Below, piece by piece: positions 3,716 to 5,324 of a stretch of DNA of 5,324 nt. Numbering within the stretch: the stretch's first letter is position 1; each line of letters begins with the position of its first letter. Source of the DNA: an uncultured Phascolarctobacterium sp. (GTDB lineage Bacteria > Bacillota > Negativicutes > Acidaminococcales > Acidaminococcaceae); contig USHB01000122.1 of the NCBI GenBank assembly GCA_900554395.1, positions 1 through 5,324 on the forward strand, in the 5' to 3' direction. The notes beneath the pieces are model-generated. The model had not been told where the DNA came from. It did not search any database and was given only the letters and a program-made list of their open reading frames with translations. Both the position numbers and the translations under genes were made by a program.

Positions 3716-5324
3716 TTATACACATTCGACAATTCCATTAGGAAGTACATCATCTATTGCCAACGAATCTTGCTTAAGAATATCATAATATGTATTGTAA
3801 TTTTCTTTTAAAATGGCAAGAGCTTCCTCAACAGAACTTATATTTTTATGTTCAATGTAAAATACAATTTCGCTTATTATTTGAGCCAAGTAAGAATACA
3901 AATGCTCGATATAGATAATTAAAGACTTATTTTGGTTAAATGCTGAGTGTGTAATTTCGTTCCGTATTCTATACAGTCGTTGTATATGCCACCTAATTTT
4001 TTGAGTGTAATGATCGAATCTTTTAAGGATTTCATCTGTACTAGTTAAAAGGACATAGATCTCATTACAACGATATGTCAGCAAGGTATTACAACTACAT
4101 TTTTTCTGAAGTAGTGCATATTTTGCCGTATCGCGGAATACATGAATCAGTTTTTCTACCAGATCTTTTTTATTTGGAGATTGCATATCTATATTGATGG
4201 CTGTGTCTGATGTGAAACCGCACCTCATACAGTCCTCTGAAAAATTCCGAACGATACGATAAATATAGCGGGTACACATTATTTCTGGAAGTACTAATTT
4301 TATATGAGAAATGATATCTGAATATTGTCCGGTTCTCATCAAAGATTCCAAGGCAATCCAGAGAGAGAAGTATTTTGTTTCCTGAAACAATGCCGATCGG
4401 CTAAGGCTAGTGTAGGCAAAAGCAGCTCCAATTTTAGTTGCAATTTCATTTTTGGTTTGATCCATAAAAATTTGGTTTGTGTCTTCAAAAATGCTATTAT
4501 GGCTATCGATATAGTCATAGGTTTTGAATATATCTGTTAGCCTAAGATTCGCGGTAAAACTTGAATCAATATCATATACAATAATTTGAGGAGAATTGGC
4601 AATCCAGGGGCTAATAATGTTATAAAATGCAGCAATGCTCAATTTGCTGTTTAACATATTGATTGCTGATAAAACTCCTGCATAAATATCTGTTGCATTT
4701 ACGTTTAGAATCAAATAAGTGGTAGTTGGTGTGATTTTTGAGCATAAATCAGGTTTTTCACGTGATGCAGCTAAAATTTGTTCCCCCAGTTCCGTGCGCA
4801 GACCAAGAGCCCGGATTGTTCCACGAATGTTGTTAGCATCAAGTCCAGGTGCTGTTTCTATTTTAAGGCTATAATATACCTCGTATGATTTGCAAGGGTG
4901 GTCCATTATCCGACTTCTGAATTCTTCCCACTTTTCTGCTGAATTTTTGTCCCCAGTAAAACAATCGACCAATTGGAATAGACCTTTTGCAGACCAGCCG
5001 TTAAAAACGCATTGACTGATTAAAACATTGGCGCAACTTTCTACTTTAGAGTTGTCTAAGGCATCAATGGATTCTTTCAACGCAGCCATGATATAAGCCA
5101 AATATGACGTGTACAGCTGGCGAATAGGTGTTTTTAATTGATGTTTTAATCTGTTCAAAGAAATATATTGCGCTCCGTTTTTATCATCGCTGGATTCTCC
5201 CCGGGATTTTCCATCGATTTTAGAGCCTAAAATACGGAGCAACATTATTTTTAGGGGTCGATTATGCTTTTCAAGAATTTCGTCTGATTTCACGATTAAT
5301 AGAGTTTCTTCTTTGCAATCGTCA
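3716..5324 (-). CDS. ApeA-like HEPN-domain protein, putative anti-phage RNase (5' end beyond window)
   Basis: Positions count from the GTG at 5293. The frame has no stop between there and the right edge (at least 10 more codons), and no clear ribosome-binding site precedes the GTG, so the true start probably lies outside. Residues about 45-115 are helical. About 135-245 is a mixed alpha/beta part, with YEVYYSLKIE and TYLILNVNATDIYAG followed by helix. A C-terminal HEPN-type domain follows: the helix KYFSLWIALESLM (307-319), then RIRNEITH with R444-N445-x3-H449, the catalytic R-x4-H motif of HEPN ribonucleases. This order resembles the ApeA-like HEPN proteins of defence islands, which are thought to cleave RNA on infection. 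Six of the 12 cysteines fall between 340 and 409. The gene is AT-richer than its left neighbours and lies beside a tRNA att-like scar, suggesting acquisition. Function is inferred from the domain; no partner gene is visible. Confidence 0.75.
   Translation of the reverse strand, partial: DDCKEETLLIVKSDEILEKHNRPLKIMLLRILGSKIDGKSRGESSDDKNGAQYISLNRLKHQLKTPIRQLYTSYLAYIMAALKESIDALDNSKVESCANVLISQCVFNGWSAKGLFQLVDCFTGDKNSAEKWEEFRSRIMDHPCKSYEVYYSLKIETAPGLDANNIRGTIRALGLRTELGEQILAASREKPDLCSKITPTTTYLILNVNATDIYAGVLSAINMLNSKLSIAAFYNIISPWIANSPQIIVYDIDSSFTANLRLTDIFKTYDYIDSHNSIFEDTNQIFMDQTKNEIATKIGAAFAYTSLSRSALFQETKYFSLWIALESLMRTGQYSDIISHIKLVLPEIMCTRYIYRIVRNFSEDCMRCGFTSDTAINIDMQSPNKKDLVEKLIHVFRDTAKYALLQKKCSCNTLLTYRCNEIYVLLTSTDEILKRFDHYTQKIRWHIQRLYRIRNEITHSAFNQNKSLIIYIEHLYSYLAQIISEIVFYIEHKNISSVEEALAILKENYNTYYDILKQDSLAIDDVLPNGIVECV

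Overview
The window looks like a chromosomal segment from a low-to-moderate GC, Gram-negative-type Firmicute; a member of the Negativicutes is my best guess. The reasons are an ExbD/TonB envelope-energising pair, which requires an outer membrane, a TonB with a Gly/Ser-rich rather than Pro-rich linker, and an overall AT-rich, Firmicute-like style in the rest. The lineage is an inference; no rRNA or other marker gene is present.

Layout. (1) 1-1064: the 3' part of exbD, cut by the window edge, is translationally coupled to a complete tonB. Both work in TonB-dependent uptake across the outer membrane, and exbB would be expected just upstream, outside the window. A strong bidirectional hairpin terminator at 1085-1127 closes this operon and also the convergent regulator gene. 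(2) 1145-3175: a divergent pair, a TetR/AcrR-type regulator on the minus strand and a DinF-like MATE multidrug/metabolite exporter on the plus strand. They share a 156-bp spacer in which the two predicted -10 boxes overlap in one palindrome, next to an imperfect inverted repeat that could be the operator. This is a classic local repressor/efflux arrangement. (3) 3176-3715: 540 bp without a convincing gene. It holds a nested inverted repeat, the 3' part of a tRNA gene (anticodon loop to CCA) with its own terminator, and the terminator of the next gene. The tRNA 3' fragment without a 5' half is the typical scar or attachment site of an integrative element. (4) 3716-5324: a large minus-strand gene, open at the right edge and visibly AT-richer than the MATE gene. 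Its product ends in a HEPN ribonuclease-type domain with an intact R-N-x3-H motif and resembles the ApeA-like HEPN proteins found in anti-phage defence islands.

Together, the left two thirds are ordinary envelope and efflux functions. The right third looks like accessory DNA beside a tRNA-derived attachment site, with the putative HEPN defence protein as the most interesting content.
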